From Actinomycetospora soli (GTDB lineage Bacteria > Actinomycetota > Actinomycetes > Mycobacteriales > Pseudonocardiaceae): a stretch of DNA of 64,000 nucleotides. Below are positions 1-8,864 of this stretch, one piece after another. The DNA lies in assembly GCF_021026295.1 (NCBI RefSeq), contig NZ_JAJNDA010000003.1, forward strand, positions 1 to 64,000, written 5' to 3'. The position numbers and the translations under genes are program-made. The first letter of the stretch is position 1; every line of letters starts with the position of its first letter. The notes beneath the pieces are model-generated. The model was given only the letters and a program-made list of their open reading frames with translations, was not told the origin of the DNA and ran no database searches.

Positions 1-1488
1 GAGGCGGCGCAGTCCGAGGAGCAGGCGGCGCAGCTCGGACGGCTCGGTGCTCCACCCCGGTATCCCGGTCGACAGCGCGGCTGCCGGGGCGGGATCGGGT
101 GCGGGCGTCGGCGACCGCAGGTTCGCGCCGGGGGAACGGCGGGGCAGGCCGGCGGCGGTGGCGGCCTGCTCCTCCTCCGGCGCGGGTCCGGGGTCCGCCG
201 CGGCCGGCGCGGGGGCCGGGTCGAGCGGCGGGGCGGTGATGATCGGGTAGGGCACCGGGGCGGGGACCTCGGTGGTGTCGTCGTCGACCGGGGACGGCGG
301 GGGCGGCACCACGACGACGGGCGCGAACAGCGACGCGGCCCGCGGCGCGGGGATCGTGGGCGCGGCGGGGGCCGCCGGGACGGGCTCGGCCGGTTCGCGG
401 GCGGCCGGGACCTCCGGGGCGGTCCGCCACGTCCGGGCCTGGCGGACGGTCAGGGGACGCCGCCGGGGGTCCCGCAGGCCGGGCTCGGTGCCGGGTCGGT
501 CCTGCTCCGGGTCGGCCTCGGGCGTCGGCGGGATGTCGGTCGTCGACGGCGTGCCGGTCCCACCGGACGCGTGCAGGTCGCCGTCGTCGTCCCCGTCCGG
601 GATCGGTGACGGCTCACCGGAGACGTCCGGGATGCGCACGGCGCCACTGGCGTCGGCCGGGGCGGCCGGGGCGGCCGGAGGCGGCGGGACCTCCTCGGGC
701 ACCAGCAGGGCCGGCCGACCGGCCGGCGGGGCGGACGGCGGCGAGGACGGCGGGAGCGGGGTGGCCGGTCGGCGCTCCGGCAGGAACGCCAGGGCGGGCA
801 CGTCGGAGCCGGGGCGGGGGGTGGGCCGGGGCAGGTCGTGGTCGGGGGCCCGTCGGGGTGCCGGCGCGAGGGGCACGGGCGTCCCGGCCGACGGCATCGC
901 GGCCGGCAGGGACCCGGTGGCGGGGCCGTTCGACCGGGGTGCCGCGAGCGGGACGGCGGGCGGGACGGCGGGCGGGGTCGCCGGCGACCGGCGCCGCTCG
1001 ACGCGGTCGGCGGGCGCGGCCTCCCGGGTGGACCCGGCACTCTCCGCGGGCAGCACCCGGGGGCCCGCAGGCAGGGTTCGCGTGCGCCTCGTGCCGACGC
1101 CGGCGAGGGCGCGCCGGGCGAGCGCGAGGTTGCCCTGCTCCCGGTCGATGCGCAGCACCACCCAGACGTCCTCGCCCACGCCGGGGACGGTGCGCACCAG
1201 GTGGTGGGCGGACTCCGTCGTCAGGACGACGTCCTCCATCGTGCGCCCGCGTTCGCGCGAGACGTCGGCGATCCGCCGGGCCCAGGTGAGGACGGCGAGG
1301 TCCGCGTCGGGCGGGCCGCCGAGCTCCCCGCGGACGTGGTCACCGATCGCGTCCACGACGAGGACGTGGCGGGCGCCGGGGAGGTCTCCGAGCGCGACCA
1401 GGGAGTCCGGCAGGGCGGTGACCGCCCCCGGGGTGCCGGTGAGCGGGACCGCGTCGACTGGGGAGGTCCCCCGACCGAGTGCGACCAC
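1..1488 (-). CDS. Proline-rich protein with roadblock-like N-terminus (partial)
   Basis: The reading frame is open from a GTG at 1488 to the left window edge (496 codons, no stop), so the C-terminus is missing. The start is supported by GAAGGA six bases upstream and by a good promoter at 1526-1554. Residues 1-135 form an alpha/beta segment (VLVVDAIGDHV, a helix WARRIADVSRERG, then VWVVLRIDREQGNLALARRAL) that resembles a roadblock/LC7 fold; that family call is tentative. Residues 140 onward are a long disordered stretch rich in Pro, Ala, Asp and Glu, then a Leu/Arg-rich end (PSELRRLLLGLRRL). No membrane segment or signal peptide is visible. By analogy with actinobacterial roadblock proteins it could be a small-GTPase or signalling partner, but no such partner is in view. 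Confidence 0.6.
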   Translation of the reverse strand, partial: MVALGRGTSPVDAVPLTGTPGAVTALPDSLVALGDLPGARHVLVVDAIGDHVRGELGGPPDADLAVLTWARRIADVSRERGRTMEDVVLTTESAHHLVRTVPGVGEDVWVVLRIDREQGNLALARRALAGVGTRRTRTLPAGPRVLPAESAGSTREAAPADRVERRRSPATPPAVPPAVPLAAPRSNGPATGSLPAAMPSAGTPVPLAPAPRRAPDHDLPRPTPRPGSDVPALAFLPERRPATPLPPSSPPSAPPAGRPALLVPEEVPPPPAAPAAPADASGAVRIPDVSGEPSPIPDGDDDGDLHASGGTGTPSTTDIPPTPEADPEQDRPGTEPGLRDPRRRPLTVRQARTWRTAPEVPAAREPAEPVPAAPAAPTIPAPRAASLFAPVVVVPPPPSPVDDDTTEVPAPVPYPIITAPPLDPAPAPAAADPGPAPEEEQAATAAGLPRRSPGANLRSPTPAPDPAPAAALSTGIPGWSTEPSELRRLLLGLRRL

Positions 1489-1834
1489 GCGATTCCTTCG
1501 TCGGTCCGATGAACAGGACCGACGCACCGTAGGTTCGCGGTGCGTGAGCGGCAACGAGTCCGAACGGACCAACGACGTCCGATTCATCCGTCTGCCGACG
1601 AACGCTGCGTCCCCGGTCCGGGTCGTGCGCACCAGTGCTGGTCCTCGGGCCGGACGCCCTACTCGCTCCGCATCCGGATGAATCCGTGCCGCGCGTTCGG
1701 CTACCAGCTAGGCCCGTTCAGGGCAGTCCCACGCGCGCATTCAGCGGTGGGCGCTGGTCCCACCGGCCGTTGGAACACGGTGTCAGGGTTCCGTGAGCAT
1801 CGGGAAACACCACCGGAACGGAGCAGTGCAGCGC
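1489..1834. other. Intergenic region
   Basis: This gap of about 345 bases separates two minus-strand genes. Apart from the promoter at 1526-1554 I see no coding signal, RNA gene or strong hairpin. The upstream gene ends at 1835 and no clear terminator follows it. Confidence 0.5.
1526..1554 (-). promoter_or_regulatory. Sigma70-type promoter of the roadblock-like gene
   Basis: Read on the minus strand there is a -35 box TTGCCG (1549-1554), a 17-base spacer and a -10 box TACGGT (1526-1531), about 38 bases before the GTG at 1488. Spacing and both boxes fit the actinobacterial housekeeping consensus. Confidence 0.6.
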
Positions 1835-3733
1835 TCAGCGAGCGGGTGGCGTGCACGACACCTCGGCGAGCACCGGGTCGCGCGGGAACCGCAGCTCGGT
1901 CCGGGCCGGGGCGCCGACGAGGTTGTCCCAGAACCGTGTCCAGGTCAGCGGCGCCGAGACCGAGTCCCGCAGCTCCACGATCGCCGGGCACCGCAACGCC
2001 CGGGCCGCGGCGGCCACGTCCGCACCGGTCGCCGCCCGGCTGTCGACGGCCGCTCCCCCACCGGCCGCGACGAACCACGCGGCGGGGAGGTTCTTGTCGT
2101 GGCCGGTGCGCCCGTCGGGGACGTTGGTGGTGTGGGCCGCGAGGGGGTCGGCGAGGCCCACGGTGTCGGTGACCCGCACGTCGAGCGGGTTCAGCGCGCC
2201 GGCGGCACCCAGGTTCAGGAACACGAGACCCGAGGGGCTGCCGGGGGCGAGCGGCACGAGGTCCCACTCCGGTCCCGCGGGCCCCGTGCCGCGCGCGAGC
2301 AGCGCCACCACCGGCCGCGGAGCGTCCGCCACGAGCGCCGCGCCACCGGCCACGTAGGGGTGGGCGCGGTAGTCGTCGGCGGTGACGGGGTGCGGGTTGC
2401 CGAGCAGCTGCGTGTAGAAGCCGCGCTCGTCGGCGATCCCGGACGGCGAGATCCCGTGGTAGTTCGGCCGCGCCGTGGTGCCGACGACGGCCGCCCACAC
2501 CGCGAGGACCACCAGCGGCAGCACGGTCCGCCGGCGCACCGGCAGGGCCATCACCGGCAGCAGCATCGCGAAGATCGCCGGGAGCAGCATCCGGGCGTGC
2601 ATGAAGTCGCCGCCGACACGCGTGACGTAGAGCAGCATCGCGAGCCCGCCCAGCACCGGCGCCACGGCCACCGCGACGGTGCCCGCCCGGTCCCAGGCGC
2701 GGGTGCGGCGCACGTCCGCCCCGCCCTCCGGCAGGGTGGCCGCGGCGGCGTCCCGACGACGGGCCCACCAGCCCGACCGCGCGACGCGCTGGGCCACCAT
2801 CAGCAGGGCGGCTGCGGCGAGCACCCCGGCCGGGACGAGGAGCCAGTAGGTCGCCACGGTGTCGCGCAGGTAGGAGTAGCCGCGGCCCCAGCGGGAAACC
2901 CCGGCCTCCTTCGCGAGGGCCGTCGACGGCACGAGCAGGCCGTAGTAGCCCGCGCGGAACACCTCGTACGCGAGGGCCGGTGCCACGCAGAGGGCGCCGA
3001 GCCCGACGACCCGTCCCGCACCGCGGCGGTCCCGGGGCTGCTCGAGGACGGCGAGCGCGATCCCACCCGCGGCGGCGACGACGGCCAGGTCGGGGCGCAC
3101 GAGCGGGCCGAGCCCCAGGACGAGCGCGACCGGCCAGGCCGCCCCCGGCCGTCGTCGGGACCCCGCGGCGACGAACAGCCGGGGCTCGCGCTGGGAGCGG
3201 CGCACCAGCAGCCACCACGCGAACGCGAGCCAGGAGAAGGACAGACCGGTCTCCAGGCCCGACGTCCCGAAGTCCCAGAACGGCGGCATCGCGAGGACCA
3301 CGAGCGCCCCGGCGGGCACCACCACGCGGCCGAGTCCGGTCAGCCGGCGGGCCGCGTCCATGCCGAACCCGAGGGCCGCGACCGAGAGCAGGCCGCCGAC
3401 CACGAGCGCGGCCGGTTCCGGCGGCACGGGCAGCAGGGCGAGGCCGAGCAGCACGACGGTCCAGAGCGTGGAGGTGTTGGTCTCCACCCGCTCGCCGACG
3501 TTGAACACGGGGCCGTGGCCCTCGAGGATCTGCCGGACCGTGCGCAGGAAGATCAGGCCGTCGTCGGAGACCCAGCGCCGCTGCCAGACGAGCAGGCCGT
3601 AGGCCACGACCGCGAGGGAGAGCGCGACCGCGGTGACCGTCACCGGACGTCGACGCGCCCGCCGGGCGAGGTCGGCCGGCAGGGCGCGGACGCGCGTCGG
3701 GGAGGCGGACGCCTGGGCCATCGTGTCGCTCAT
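1835..3733 (-). CDS. AftB-like membrane arabinofuranosyltransferase (GT-C fold)
   Basis: A 632-residue polytopic protein. After a cytoplasmic N-terminus and one membrane helix, an acidic pair (D57, D58 in WVSDDGLIF) lies in the first outer loop, followed by VFNVGERVETNTSTLW. This is the layout of GT-C glycosyltransferases of the AftB/ZomB type, which add terminal beta-1,2-arabinofuranose to cell-wall arabinan from decaprenyl-phosphoarabinose. About ten more hydrophobic helices follow, then a soluble extracytoplasmic C-terminal domain from roughly residue 400. Length matches AftB (about 630). The ATG at 3733 overlaps the dgt stop by 4 bp (ATGA), implying translational coupling. The alternative is another GT-C transferase with a different acceptor. 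Confidence 0.65.
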   Translation of the reverse strand: MSDTMAQASASPTRVRALPADLARRARRRPVTVTAVALSLAVVAYGLLVWQRRWVSDDGLIFLRTVRQILEGHGPVFNVGERVETNTSTLWTVVLLGLALLPVPPEPAALVVGGLLSVAALGFGMDAARRLTGLGRVVVPAGALVVLAMPPFWDFGTSGLETGLSFSWLAFAWWLLVRRSQREPRLFVAAGSRRRPGAAWPVALVLGLGPLVRPDLAVVAAAGGIALAVLEQPRDRRGAGRVVGLGALCVAPALAYEVFRAGYYGLLVPSTALAKEAGVSRWGRGYSYLRDTVATYWLLVPAGVLAAAALLMVAQRVARSGWWARRRDAAAATLPEGGADVRRTRAWDRAGTVAVAVAPVLGGLAMLLYVTRVGGDFMHARMLLPAIFAMLLPVMALPVRRRTVLPLVVLAVWAAVVGTTARPNYHGISPSGIADERGFYTQLLGNPHPVTADDYRAHPYVAGGAALVADAPRPVVALLARGTGPAGPEWDLVPLAPGSPSGLVFLNLGAAGALNPLDVRVTDTVGLADPLAAHTTNVPDGRTGHDKNLPAAWFVAAGGGAAVDSRAATGADVAAAARALRCPAIVELRDSVSAPLTWTRFWDNLVGAPARTELRFPRDPVLAEVSCTPPAR

Positions 3734-4959
3734 CGTCCCTCCCCGCGCCGGTGCCAGGACCGGGCCTGCGCGTCGGTCAGGACCGCGACCTGGTCGACGA
3801 CGACCCGCAGCCGCGCCGCGTCGTCCGGGGCAGCGTCCCACGCCGGGCGGAACGCGGGGTCCAACGCGTCCGGTGCGCCGTCCCACAGTCGCCCGACCAG
3901 GTCCGTCAGCAGCCCCCGTTCGGCCTCCTGCGCGCTGAGCCGGACGGGGTCGGACATCACCCAGCGCACCGCGGCCGCCTTGAGCAGGGTCACCTCGGAG
4001 CGCGCCCAGCCCGGGACGACGAGGTCGTCGGTCGGCTCCGGGCACTCGCGGCCGGTCGTCGCGATCGTCTCCTCGACCGCCGCGGCCACGAACCGGCCCA
4101 CGAGCTCGCTGGTGAGGCGCTTGAGCGCGACCTGGGCGGCGAGGCTGCCCGGGGCGTCGAGGTCGGCGACCGCCCGCAGCGGCGGGAACGCCGCGAGCCG
4201 GTCCGCCGCGCGGGCCAGCTCGTCGGCCTCGCCGGCGAAGGCCGCGGCCGCCAGGGCGATCAACCCGTCGTCGGGAACGGCGAGGCGGGCGGGGTCGATC
4301 CGGGCGGCGAGGATCGCGTCCTCGACGTCGTGGACGGAGTAGGCGACGTCGTCGGACCAGTCCATGACCTGCGCCTCCAGGCAGGCGCGGCGGTCGGTCG
4401 GGTCACGGATCCACGCGAAGACCTCGACGTCGTCGGCGTAGACGCCGAACTTCGACCGTCCCCCGGGGCTGCGGCTCCACGGGTACTTCATGCAGGCGTC
4501 GAGCGTGGCGCGGGTGAGGTTGAGACCCGAGGCGGGGCCCTCCTCCAGCGTCTTCGGCTCGAGCCGGGTGAGCAGCCGCAGCGTCTGCGCGTTGCCCTCG
4601 AACCCGCCGGCCTCGGCCGCGACCGCGTCGAGGGCCCGTTCGCCGTTGTGCCCGAACGGCGGGTGGCCGATGTCGTGGGCGAGGCCCGCGGTGTCGACGA
4701 CGTCCGGGTCGAGCCCGAGCTCCTCGGCCATCCCCCGGCCGATCTGCGCGACCTCCAGGGAGTGCGTGAGACGCGTCCGCGGCACGCCGGTGATCTCCGC
4801 GTCCTCCCCCGGGCCCACCACCTGGGTCTTGCCCGCCAGCCGCCGCAGCGCCGCCGAGTGCAGCACCCGCCCGCGGTCGCGCGCGATCGGCGAGCGCCGG
4901 TCCCGGCCGCGCTTGGGCGCCTCGGGTGAGAAGCGCTCGTCCCGACGACGGATGGTCAC
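3730..4959 (-). CDS. dgt: Deoxyguanosinetriphosphate triphosphohydrolase-like protein
   Basis: 409 residues. It hydrolyses dNTPs to deoxynucleoside plus triphosphate and so adjusts dNTP pools in the cytoplasm. The HD-domain metal ligands are visible: H66 in RLTHSLEVAQ, H95-D96 in GLAHDIGHPPFGHNGE, and the later Asp in DDVAYSVHDVED. The N-terminal SPIARDRGRVLHSAALRRL segment is typical of the dGTPase type 2 subfamily. In mycobacteria the homologue sits near dnaG, which may lie elsewhere here. It overlaps the downstream AftB-like gene by 4 bp, an unexpected coupling of nucleotide metabolism with cell-wall glycosylation. Confidence 0.9.
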   Translation of the reverse strand: MTIRRRDERFSPEAPKRGRDRRSPIARDRGRVLHSAALRRLAGKTQVVGPGEDAEITGVPRTRLTHSLEVAQIGRGMAEELGLDPDVVDTAGLAHDIGHPPFGHNGERALDAVAAEAGGFEGNAQTLRLLTRLEPKTLEEGPASGLNLTRATLDACMKYPWSRSPGGRSKFGVYADDVEVFAWIRDPTDRRACLEAQVMDWSDDVAYSVHDVEDAILAARIDPARLAVPDDGLIALAAAAFAGEADELARAADRLAAFPPLRAVADLDAPGSLAAQVALKRLTSELVGRFVAAAVEETIATTGRECPEPTDDLVVPGWARSEVTLLKAAAVRWVMSDPVRLSAQEAERGLLTDLVGRLWDGAPDALDPAFRPAWDAAPDDAARLRVVVDQVAVLTDAQARSWHRRGEGR

Positions 4960-4993
4960 GGCACCGCCCGTTCCGGCTCCGCTCCGCGGCCCG

Positions 4994-5612
4994 TCACTGC
5001 AGGCCGGGGTCGGAGAAGTCCGACGAGGCGTGCGCGAGGTGGTAGTAGATCAACCCCGCCGTCTCGCGGACGATGTAGAAGACCTGCGTGCGTCGGGTCT
5101 GCGACACCGGGCCGCCCTTGGCCGGCGACGTGGTGGCGTCGAGCCCCACGTCCCGGGCCATGGTGCGCGAGCGCAGCGAGTGCCACGGGTCGGACACGAT
5201 GACCGCCGAGCTCCACCCGCGCTGCCGGGCCACCGAGCCGACGGCCTCGAAGCTGCCCAGGGTGTCGCTGCCCTCGTCGATCGCGAGCACGTCGCGGTTG
5301 GGCACGCCGTGCTCGGTGAGCCACCGGTCGCCGCTCTCGGCCTCGGAGAACTGGTCCCCGCGGGCCGCCCCGCCGACCGTGACGATCCGGGGCGCGACGC
5401 CCTGCTGGTAGAGCGCGAGGGCGTGCTCCAGCCGGGCCTCGAGCACCGGGGACGGGCGGCCGTCGTACTGGGCGGCGCCGAGCACCAGGATCATGTCGGT
5501 CGACGAGCCACCACACGCGCGCCGCCGTCCCGCCGACCAGCAGCAGGGCGATGACCAGCGCGCCGACGACGACCCGCGGCGCCCACGTGAGGGCCGCCCG
5601 CGAGCGGCTCAC
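4994..5612 (-). pseudogene. DUF218 (YdcF/SanA-like) membrane protein, frameshifted
   Basis: Two frames together make one normal DUF218 protein. A GTG at 5612 (4-bp GTGA overlap with the xdhC stop) starts a frame encoding a membrane anchor (VVVGALVIALLLVGGTAARVWWLVDR). The DUF218 domain itself (MILVLGAAQYDGRPSPVLEAR, then IVTVGGAA and VSDPWHSLRSRTMARDVG) lies one frame over, from about 5500 to 4994. Total length is 3n+1, so removing one base near 5495-5502 restores a single protein of about 205 residues. As read, translation would either stop early or start at the ATG at 5494 without an anchor and without a convincing ribosome site. DUF218 proteins act at the envelope. The break may be a true mutation or a sequence error. 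Confidence 0.7.
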
Positions 5613-6619
5613 GCCCCGATCTGCCCGCGCCCGGCGGACAGCGCCCCGGGGTCGCGGCCGGACCGGACGGCGAGCACCTCGGCGACGACCGACACCGCGG
5701 TCTCGGCGGGGGTGCGGGCCCCGAGGTCGAGCCCGACCGGCCCGTGGATCGTCGCGAGCTGCTCCTCGGTGACGCCCGCGGCGAGCAGCCGCTCGCGGCG
5801 CGCGGCCTGGGTGCGGCGCGACCCGAGGGCGCCGAGGAACCCGCGCCCGTGACGCAGGCCCGCGAGCAGGGCCTCGTCGAAGGCCGGGTCGTGGTCGAGC
5901 AGCACGAGGACGTCGGCGTCGGTGAACGCCTCGACCGCGGCGGTGGTCTCCGCGACCGTGCCCACCGTGCGGCAGCCCCAGCCGAGGACGCCCGCCTGGG
6001 CGGCCAGGGCCTCGCCGAGCGCGCCGGCCCCGACGACCAGCAGGGAGGGCACCGGGACCCAGAGGTCGACGAGCACCTCGGTGCCCGCGAGCTCGGTGCG
6101 GTCGGTGGCGGTGGCGCCGCGCCGCAGCAGGCCGGCGAGGTGCTCGGTCGCGGCGGTGTCCAGGGCGCCGGAGCCGAGGGTGCCGTGCCGCTCGGCGAGG
6201 TCGCCCCCGACGAGGACCAGCGCGGCGGTGCCGTCGGTGGTCGAGACCAGCGCGGCCGGGACGCCGTCGGCGAAGCCCCGCGCGAGGGCGTGCGCGGCAT
6301 CGCCGTCGAGGGGGTGCGCGAGGAGCGTGGCGCCGCCCGCGCACGCGAGGCCGGCGGCGACCGCGTCGTCCTCCGCGACGTGCGCCTCCTGCGTGCTCGG
6401 GGCGCTCAGGGCCGTGCGGGCCAGCTCCGTGGCGGGCCCCTCGAGGGCGCCCCGGAGCAGGTCCCCCGCCGTGACGATCTCGCCCATCAGCGTGCCGCGC
6501 GCGGCCAGGAGCTGCCCGGGTTCGACGGTGCCGAAGCCGTGCCGCGCGAGCACGCGCACGACGCCGACGGGGGCGGCCGGGTCGTCGCCCCCGGCCAGGA
6601 CCTCACTCAGCTGGGTCAC
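5609..6619 (-). CDS. XdhC/CoxI family protein
   Basis: 336 residues, GTG start. This family binds the molybdenum cofactor and helps its sulfuration and insertion into xanthine dehydrogenase or CO dehydrogenase-type enzymes. The N-terminal XdhC_CoxI domain (residues 1-110) is followed by a Rossmann-like XdhC_C domain with LLVVGAGALGEALA, a DHD element, FLGALGSRRTQAARRERL and IHGPVGLDLGARTPAETAVSV, all hallmark stretches. No molybdenum hydroxylase gene is adjacent. The nearest candidate client is the large subunit at 35036-37423. Its stop overlaps the GTG of the DUF218 gene. Confidence 0.88.
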   Translation of the reverse strand: MTQLSEVLAGGDDPAAPVGVVRVLARHGFGTVEPGQLLAARGTLMGEIVTAGDLLRGALEGPATELARTALSAPSTQEAHVAEDDAVAAGLACAGGATLLAHPLDGDAAHALARGFADGVPAALVSTTDGTAALVLVGGDLAERHGTLGSGALDTAATEHLAGLLRRGATATDRTELAGTEVLVDLWVPVPSLLVVGAGALGEALAAQAGVLGWGCRTVGTVAETTAAVEAFTDADVLVLLDHDPAFDEALLAGLRHGRGFLGALGSRRTQAARRERLLAAGVTEEQLATIHGPVGLDLGARTPAETAVSVVAEVLAVRSGRDPGALSAGRGQIGA

Positions 6620-6677
6620 GGGATCCAGCGTAGGTGAGGGGTCCGACGGCCCGGCCGCACCCGTCGTCCCCGACGGG

Positions 6678-8105
6678 TCAGCAGCCGATGAGCCGCGCGG
6701 CGAGGTAGCCCTCGAGCTGGTCGAACGAGACCCGCTCCTGGGTCATCTCGTCGCGGTGGCGCACCGTGGCGGCGCGGTCCTCCATCGAGTCGAAGTCGAC
6801 GGTGACGCAGAACGGCGTGCCGATCTCGTCCTGGCGCCGGTAGCGGCGGCCGATGGCCCCGGCGTCGTCGAAGTCGACGTTCCAGTGCTGCCGAAGCCGG
6901 GCCGCGACGTCGCGCGCGACCGGCGAGAGGTCGGCGTTGCGGCTCAGGGGCAGCACCGCCGCCTTCACCGGCGCGAGGCGCGGGTCGAGCTTGAGCACGG
7001 TGCGCTTGTCGACGCCGCCCTTGGCGTTCGGCGCCTCGTCTTCGGTGTAGGCCTCGAGCAGGAACGCCATCATCGGACGGCCGACGCCGGCCGCGGGCTC
7101 GATGACGTAGGGCTTGTAGCGGGAGTCGGTCGCCTGGTCGTAGTAGCTCAGGTCGACGCCCGAGTGGTTCGAGTGCGTCGTGAGGTCGAAGTCGGTGCGG
7201 TTCGCGATGCCCTCGAGCTCGCCCCACTCCTGGCCGGCGTTGAACCCGAAGCGGTACTCCACGTCCACGGTGCGCTTGGAGTAGTGGGAGAGCTTCTCCT
7301 TCGGGTGCTCGTAGTGGCGCAGGTTCTCCCGCGCGATCCCGAGCTCGGTGTACCAGCGGGTCCGCTCGTCGATCCAGTACTGGTGCCACTGCTCGTCGGA
7401 GCCCGGCTCGACGAAGAACTCCATCTCCATCTGCTCGAACTCGCGCGTGCGGAAGATGAAGTTGCCCGGCGTGATCTCGTTGCGGAAGCTCTTGCCGACC
7501 TGGCCGATGCCGAACGGCGGCTTCTTGCGCGCCGTCGACATGACGTTGGCGAAGTTCACGAAGATCCCCTGCGCGGTCTCCGGGCGCAGGTAGTGCAGGC
7601 CCTCCTCGGACTCCACGGGCCCGAGGTAGGTCTTCAGCATCATGTTGAACTCGCGCGGCGGGGTGTACTGGCCGCGGTTGCCGCAGTTCGGGCAGGGCAC
7701 CGTCGAGAGGTCGAAGTGGACGTGGCCCTCGGCGTCGGTGGACTCGAGCGACGGCCCGCCGGTGCGCTCGGCGAAGTCCTCGGCGAGCTGGTCGGCGCGG
7801 AACCGGCGGTGGCAGTTCGTGCACTCCACCAGCGGGTCGGTGAACACGTCGACGTGCCCCGAGGCGACCCACACCTGGCGCGGCAGGATCACGCTCGAGT
7901 CGAGGCCGACGACGTCGTCGCGGCCCTGCACCATGTACCGCCACCACTGGCGCTTGATGTTGTCCTTGAGCTCGACGCCCAGGGGGCCGTAGTCCCAGGC
8001 CGACCGGGTACCGCCGTAGATCTCGCCCGAGGGGAAGACGAAACCGCGTCGCTTGCACAGATTGACGACGGTCTCGATGCGGGCGCTGCCGGTGGGGGTG
8101 GGCAC
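6678..8105 (-). CDS. glyS: Glycyl-tRNA synthetase (class II, dimeric type)
   Basis: 475 residues. It charges tRNA-Gly. The GTG at 8105 is chosen because AGGAG lies eight bases upstream and because [21 protein letters not shown] aligns with normal N-termini. Class II features include [20 protein letters not shown] near the N-terminus, the motif 2 region [20 protein letters not shown] and motif 3 [14 protein letters not shown], with a C-terminal anticodon-binding domain. A Cys4-type element (ECTNCHRRF and PCPNCGNRG) is present around residues 100-160. Position beside smtB-zur matches mycobacteria. I see no T-box leader. Confidence 0.95.
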   Translation of the reverse strand: MPTPTGSARIETVVNLCKRRGFVFPSGEIYGGTRSAWDYGPLGVELKDNIKRQWWRYMVQGRDDVVGLDSSVILPRQVWVASGHVDVFTDPLVECTNCHRRFRADQLAEDFAERTGGPSLESTDAEGHVHFDLSTVPCPNCGNRGQYTPPREFNMMLKTYLGPVESEEGLHYLRPETAQGIFVNFANVMSTARKKPPFGIGQVGKSFRNEITPGNFIFRTREFEQMEMEFFVEPGSDEQWHQYWIDERTRWYTELGIARENLRHYEHPKEKLSHYSKRTVDVEYRFGFNAGQEWGELEGIANRTDFDLTTHSNHSGVDLSYYDQATDSRYKPYVIEPAAGVGRPMMAFLLEAYTEDEAPNAKGGVDKRTVLKLDPRLAPVKAAVLPLSRNADLSPVARDVAARLRQHWNVDFDDAGAIGRRYRRQDEIGTPFCVTVDFDSMEDRAATVRHRDEMTQERVSFDQLEGYLAARLIGC

Positions 8106-8167
8106 TGAGGACTCTCCTGTTGCTGCTCGCTGGCCCACCCAGCGTATCGAGCGGGTCCGGACCGGCC

Positions 8168-8491
8168 TCAGCCGAGGATGCTCGGGTGCTCGACGCACCC
8201 GCCGTCGGGAAGCCCGGTCAGCCGCCGCTCGAAGGTGGCCTCCTCCGCGGTGGAGGCCGTGGACAGGAACGGGACCACGTGCTCGCGGACGTCGAAGGGC
8301 TGCAGCGCGCGCCGGTAGGCGGTGAGGGACTCGAACACGGCCACCAGGACCCACTCCCCCGGCGCCTCGACGGCCCGCGCGACCTCGACCCGCTCGCAGC
8401 CGGGCTGCGGGGCCAGAAGCCCGACGGCGCGCCGGGCGCGGTCGAGGAACTCCGCCTCGTCGTCGGGGCGGAAGCGGCAGACCAGGAGCAC
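8168..8491 (-). CDS. Antibiotic-biosynthesis-monooxygenase (ABM) domain protein
   Basis: 107 residues with a GTG start at 8491. The pattern is a single ferredoxin-like ABM fold: a strand [10 protein letters not shown], a helix [17 protein letters not shown], strands with [21 protein letters not shown], a helix [13 protein letters not shown], and VVPFLSTAS. Such small proteins form dimers and act as heme- or quinone-related monooxygenases or as general stress proteins. Substrate cannot be told. It lies downstream of a divergent promoter region shared with the small membrane protein and ArsR/Zur genes. Confidence 0.75.
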   Translation of the reverse strand: MLLVCRFRPDDEAEFLDRARRAVGLLAPQPGCERVEVARAVEAPGEWVLVAVFESLTAYRRALQPFDVREHVVPFLSTASTAEEATFERRLTGLPDGGCVEHPSILG

Positions 8492-8505
8492 CGCCGGACC
8501 TTATC

Positions 8506-8518
8506 GACACCGGGTGTC
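8506..8518. promoter_or_regulatory. 13-bp palindrome in divergent promoter (possible ArsR-type operator)
   Basis: GACACCGGGTGTC is a perfect 6-1-6 inverted repeat between the divergent ABM gene (8491) and the small-membrane-protein/smtB-like/zur operon (8565). A -10-like TATGGG lies just beside it. An autoregulatory operator for the ArsR-family protein encoded in this operon is the natural guess. Confidence 0.4.
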
Positions 8519-8564
8519 AGTATGGGATTCTGGAGGGCGACGAGCGTCGCCGGAGAGGAGCGCC

Positions 8565-8864
8565 GTGGCGAACGGACGCGGACGACGGCCCGCGCGGGGC
8601 GACCTGCGCCGCCCGCTGCTGCCCGGGACCGGGCCGTTGGCCGGGGTGTCGCCGGTGCTCGTGTTCCTGGTCGTCGCGGTCGTCTTCGGGGCGGGCGTGA
8701 TCCTCGGCGGGGCCGTCGGCGCGCTGCTGCTCGCGCTGCTGTGCGTCGGGGTCGCGGCGCTGCTCGCCACCACGTGGACCGCGATGTCCCGTCCGGAGCG
8801 GCTGGCGCGGGCGCTGGTGCTCGTCGTGCTGGTGCTGGTGACGATCGGGGTGGCGTGGCGATGA
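8565..8864 (+). CDS. Small two-helix membrane protein
   Basis: 99 residues from the GTG at 8565, which has GGAGAGGAG just upstream. A basic N-terminus (NGRGRRPARGDLRR) is followed by two hydrophobic helices (VLVFLVVAVVFGAGVILGGAVGALLLALL and ALVLVVLVLVTIGVAWR) separated by a short loop with SRPERLAR. I recognise no enzymatic motif. It overlaps the ArsR gene by 4 bp (ATGA), so it is made together with the zinc-regulator pair. A role in metal homeostasis is only suggested by that context. Confidence 0.7.
   Translation: MANGRGRRPARGDLRRPLLPGTGPLAGVSPVLVFLVVAVVFGAGVILGGAVGALLLALLCVGVAALLATTWTAMSRPERLARALVLVVLVLVTIGVAWR

Noticed and set aside
272-1681. Long plus-strand reading frames opposite the proline-rich gene
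   Set aside because: They are Gly/Ala/Arg/Ser-rich without recognisable domains. The minus strand has a promoter, ribosome site and codon pattern of a real gene.
4956-6344. 462-codon minus-strand frame across xdhC
   Set aside because: It is Arg-rich and out of frame with the clear XdhC protein. Only its last part encodes a plausible anchor helix for the DUF218 gene.
8106-8167. T-box or other riboswitch before glyS
   Set aside because: Only about 60 bases separate glyS from the upstream gene, and no T-box motif or antiterminator was visible.
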